Assembly: GCA_037903355.1 (NCBI GenBank)
Contig: JBAJFE010000004.1
Coordinates: 4,324,001 to 4,388,000, forward strand
DNA from: Trichuris trichiura
Taxonomy: Eukaryota > Nematoda > Enoplea > Trichinellida > Trichuridae
Length of the DNA stretch: 64,000 bases
Direction: 5' to 3'
In this document: piece after piece, positions 60,760-64,000 of the stretch
Layout: the number at the start of each line of letters is the position of its first letter
Position numbering within the stretch: position 1 is the stretch's first letter
Position numbers and translations under genes: made by a program
Notes under the pieces: model-generated
Told to the model about the DNA's origin: nothing
The model's input: only the letters and a program-made list of their open reading frames with translations
Database searches by the model: none

Positions 60760-63700
60760 CTACATTTCCCAGCTGAACAAATGATGCTTGACAAGCATTT
60801 CGCGAACGCTTTCCCTGATTGGCTGATCGCCAAGACGTTTTTGGTTTGCCGGAAGCTCCCAACCTGAGCTCAAGTGAAACATAAACTGGGAAAGCACGCG
60901 TAGCTCGCATTTCACTTGAATCCAACCGGGGCTTCGAATGAACGACCAATCGTGATACCACCTGCGTACAACACTGCCGGCCGAACAAAGCAATTCGAAC
61001 CAAAGGTGCAGCACTTGCTCATTCAAACCGAGGCAAATGAACGACCGAAATTTGACGTCCATTGAGGCCCGACAAAGGTCATGAGTTAGGTTAATATAGT
61101 GCCACGCCTTGTACAGCAGCTCTTCCGGAGTGAGTATCCTGCCGTCTTCGTCCAACTGAAACGTCTGACAAAGCATCAGACGATTTTTGACAGGGCAAAT
61201 ATCCTTGCAGTTCTTAAATGTTCAACGGTAAACAAGCGGCGGCGAAACGGCTGCTGAAATCGACCTCTTCGGACGCGACGCTTTCAATAAACAACCACGG
61301 ATGAACGCGACGCCCTAACAAACTTGATTTCTTTATACCGTATTCAAAAATTGACTTCACCGCCGAACAAAAGCGGTTTCGAACAACGTTCTCCATCTTC
61401 TGAATAGAATAAGCAGCTGTAGTTGCCGAGCAATCTGTTTGTACTTGTATACCTCGGAATCCGGATCGTCCGGAAAGGATGAATAGTCGCGCAATTGGTC
61501 GCTGAGAAGTTCGACAAATTTGGCCGGAAACCAACCGCGCACCCCTTTGACCTCGCCGATCCAGCAATGCTCGTCCTTTCTGGATATGACCGTGATCATA
61601 TCGTCTTTACGGAAGCCGAGTTCGTCCTCGTCGTGCCTTTCGAAGTCGACTAATGCACGAGCAAACTTCTGCGACGACTGATGATTGTCAAGATAAGTTT
61701 GATAGTCGCTCTCGTGGCTGGCTACCGAATAATCAGCCTCAAAACAATAACGCATAAGCAAATAAATAGCGCCGACCTATTTTGAACTGCCGCAGCCAGT
61801 CTGGACGGCGCCAATGTATGCATAATAGAACAAAGAAGATAAAATTTGAATTGGTACAAATAAGACATAAGGAAACTTAGTTTGAACAGGATAAAGGGAA
61901 AAAAGCGTACTTTAAACCGTAGCAACTAAGCGTGAATTACACGATGCTGCTGCGGAAAGTCGCTGAAAAAAATACACACGCAACTTAGTTTCTCAGGTGT
62001 CCATTTTTGGTTTGAACAATCCAGATGGACAGCAGTACGGCTTGCAGAAAACCTTTTCATTCTAGCGAATATTTACATTTTGCGTAACAAAACGCTTATT
62101 ATTTTGAAATAGAAATTATAAATAATTAAATCTGTGGTCGGAATAATGCCATACAGGAAGATTACCAAAAGGCGACGGCCATCGTCTGGGTTTAATAAGC
62201 TCTACATTATGGCAAATGATAATAAGGCAACAAACATTGTTGTATTTGAATTTTCAAATAAAAGCTAGAGTTGTTGCTCCTTTTGAGCCCTCGAAATAAG
62301 CGCTTTCATTCACACGCTGCCCAGACATCATTTGTGATCAGCCTGCGTCTTTGCTAAACAGGCTTAGCATAACTACGAGTATGAAAATTTTTTAATATTA
62401 CCATTTCGTCAAGTATTTATGTCGCACCGCTTATCACGAAAAGTCAACTAACGTAGCGATGATGTCTATTAACAAACTAACGCGAAGAGAAATCTCTATC
62501 TGCGGCAACTTGCTTCCCCCAGTTAGCTATGATTTTAAACGCATTTCTTTTTGTAACGGGTATCATCTTATTTATGTTATTAAAAACTATTTGTTCAAAA
62601 CGGTTCTCCTTTTGAAGCCTTTTAAAGCAACTAGCTCAATCTTGCGCACAAGTCGCCTGCGAAGAAACGTTATAACGAACCTTAATACATCCCAGCCTAC
62701 AGTAGACTTGATTTAAATTCAAATTGAACTTACCTGCATATCAGCGTCGGCATAAACGGCGGCGTTGTTTTCCATCATCTGCTTTGCAATCAGCTGCACT
62801 GCCTCTCTCAGTTGTAGTACCAATTCAGTTTGCTTTACATTTTTGATCTCGTCCTCCAAGTCAGCCAGAGAAGAGCATTGACTAATCGCCCGTTGTCTTA
62901 AAGCCGAAAGAGAACTAACCATCGACTGGGATCGCTTCAGGAATCGGCTATGCCGCCGTTTACGCAAGCTATCAATCAGAGCGGTGTTATCTGCTTGGTT
63001 AGTCATCATATAGTGCGATTCTTTGCTTCGTAGGCGAGCCAACCGCTTTTCAGTAACCGCCGATGAGAAAGAGTCAACAATGGAAAGAAGCATTTCAGCG
63101 TCGGTGAACAAAGATGGTAATTCGGACAACAAATTGAACACCTCCGCGGAATTTGTCAAAATCCGAAGATTGTTCTCTTTTGACTTCAGAAGAGCCAACG
63201 CCACTTTGAATAGCATTATGGACCCTTCGTAAAAGAACATATCCCATATGCGCAGCAAAACTGGGAACGGAAGACTGGACGAGTAAAGCGTAAGAAACCA
63301 GTGCAGACTAATCAACGATGGTTCAATATCGTGATTATTTAATACAGAGTCTACTTTTGGTAGCAATTCGTTTATAAGGCGGCGAAAGACCCGCTGGTCG
63401 ATCATGGCGCCAAATAGGGGATCAGAGTAGTACTGCGATGGCAGTAGATCTTCTACCACAGTAAACATCATCCAAAACACGCTCTCTTCCTCCATAAAAA
63501 GCAGTAAGATTGCCACTATGACCCCCATGCCTTGGCAATAGCCAATCTCTGGAAAGACGTAGGATAAGGCGTGTAGAACTTGCCTGAGACGTTTGACACC
63601 AATGCTGTCCCCATGACTGAAGCATATATTATTGGGAAGGGTTCTTAAGAGGTCCTTCTCGATTTGTTTAAAGACAACTGTATCTTCCTCCTTCACTTTC

Positions 63701-63990
63701 TTAAGTATGTCCTTGTAGGAGAAGTCAGTCATCTGGCGTTTACACATAGCGCCGCAAAGACGAGGCCACACGTACGGTCTCAAGGAATGGGGAACTCCTT
63801 GACGAACTAGTTCAGACAGTTGCTTGGACTTTGGCAGAAACGATTCGACTTTTTCCCAGGTTAAGTCTTCGACAACTTTGTTGAACGTAAATTCAAAATA
63901 TGCTATCCATTTCAGCCGAAGTTTTGAATCTTCATTCAATAACTTGCTTTCGGACAACCCATTTCTACATTCCAACGTATCGGCATTTGC
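60760..63990 (-). CDS. SGSM3: SGSM3 (RUTBC3) small-G-protein signalling modulator, 5' end outside the window
   Basis: SGSM3 is a Rab/Rap regulator with the unique order TBC-SH3-RUN. The exons are 63990-62734 (partial gene start; acceptor AATAG before 63990), 61737-61453, 61399-61265 and 61203-60760 (TAG). The TBC domain has [20 protein letters not shown] (the Gln finger is kept), [14 protein letters not shown] and [13 protein letters not shown]. The IxxDxxR arginine-finger motif reads [12 protein letters not shown], with the Arg shifted as in SGSM3. A coiled, basic linker follows, then SH3 with [27 protein letters not shown] and GWFPAKFVE. The RUN domain has [44 protein letters not shown] and [10 protein letters not shown] before the stop. 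The donor of exon 3 (GAG/GTCGAT) is weak and could differ by a few codons. Coding starts on exons beyond 64000. Confidence 0.93.
61738..62733 (-). other. SGSM3 intron between the TBC and SH3 exons
   Basis: A 996-nt AT-rich intron with a GTAAGT donor (at 62733) and an acceptor ending TTGAG (at 61738). Open frames inside (for example 62459-62716, plus) are short and featureless. Confidence 0.8.
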
Positions 63991-64000
63991 CTATTCGCGT

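Overview
The window is eukaryotic nuclear DNA from an invertebrate. A nematode is most likely, and a Trichuris/Trichinella-like (clade I) worm fits best. The evidence is AT-rich sequence, many introns of 45-60 nt, a nicotinic-type Cys-loop receptor subunit, a bestrophin and an IL-17-type ligand. The taxon is an inference from gene content and intron style; no marker gene here proves it. Genes were assembled by hand from splice sites, reading-frame continuity and remembered family signatures, so exon edges are models.

Layout, left to right. About 2.3-9.7 kb, minus: a prominin-like membrane protein in small, widely spaced exons, probably running off the left edge. 11.2-19.7 kb, plus: a complete tankyrase in 24 exons (1171 aa). 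19.9-22.6 kb, plus: a BCCIP homologue starting 202 nt after the tankyrase stop. 23.0-23.5 kb, minus: an IL-17-family cytokine-like protein. 29.3-31.4 kb, minus: a divergent Cys-loop receptor subunit in 5 exons. 36.0-38.3 kb, plus: a bestrophin anion channel. 42.5-46.5 kb, plus: two unrecognised spliced genes. 47.3-49.0 kb, plus: MGAT2 (GnT-II). 52.2-53.5 kb, minus: a PCMTD-type isoaspartyl methyltransferase-like protein. 56.0-58.9 kb, plus: a second, diverged MGAT2. 59.8-60.3 kb, minus: a small ZC3H11A-like CCCH zinc-finger protein. 60.8-64.0 kb, minus: SGSM3 (TBC-SH3-RUN), whose 5' end lies outside the window.

The genes do not form one pathway. Two compact same-strand pairs (tankyrase/BCCIP and SGSM3/ZC3H11A-like) could be co-transcribed. 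The two MGAT2 copies share the number, order and phases of their exons, so one arose by segmental duplication; the PCMTD gene now lies between them on the opposite strand.

Gaps between genes and long introns carry a dispersed family of roughly 80-200 bp elements with a palindromic core (8 recognisable copies), other inverted-repeat elements, and two larger inverted repeats whose arms look like coding sequence (3.06-3.54 kb and 44.80-45.05 kb). At least three introns must use a GC donor to keep conserved protein sequence in frame. I see no tRNA, rRNA, CRISPR array or bacterial-style operon.
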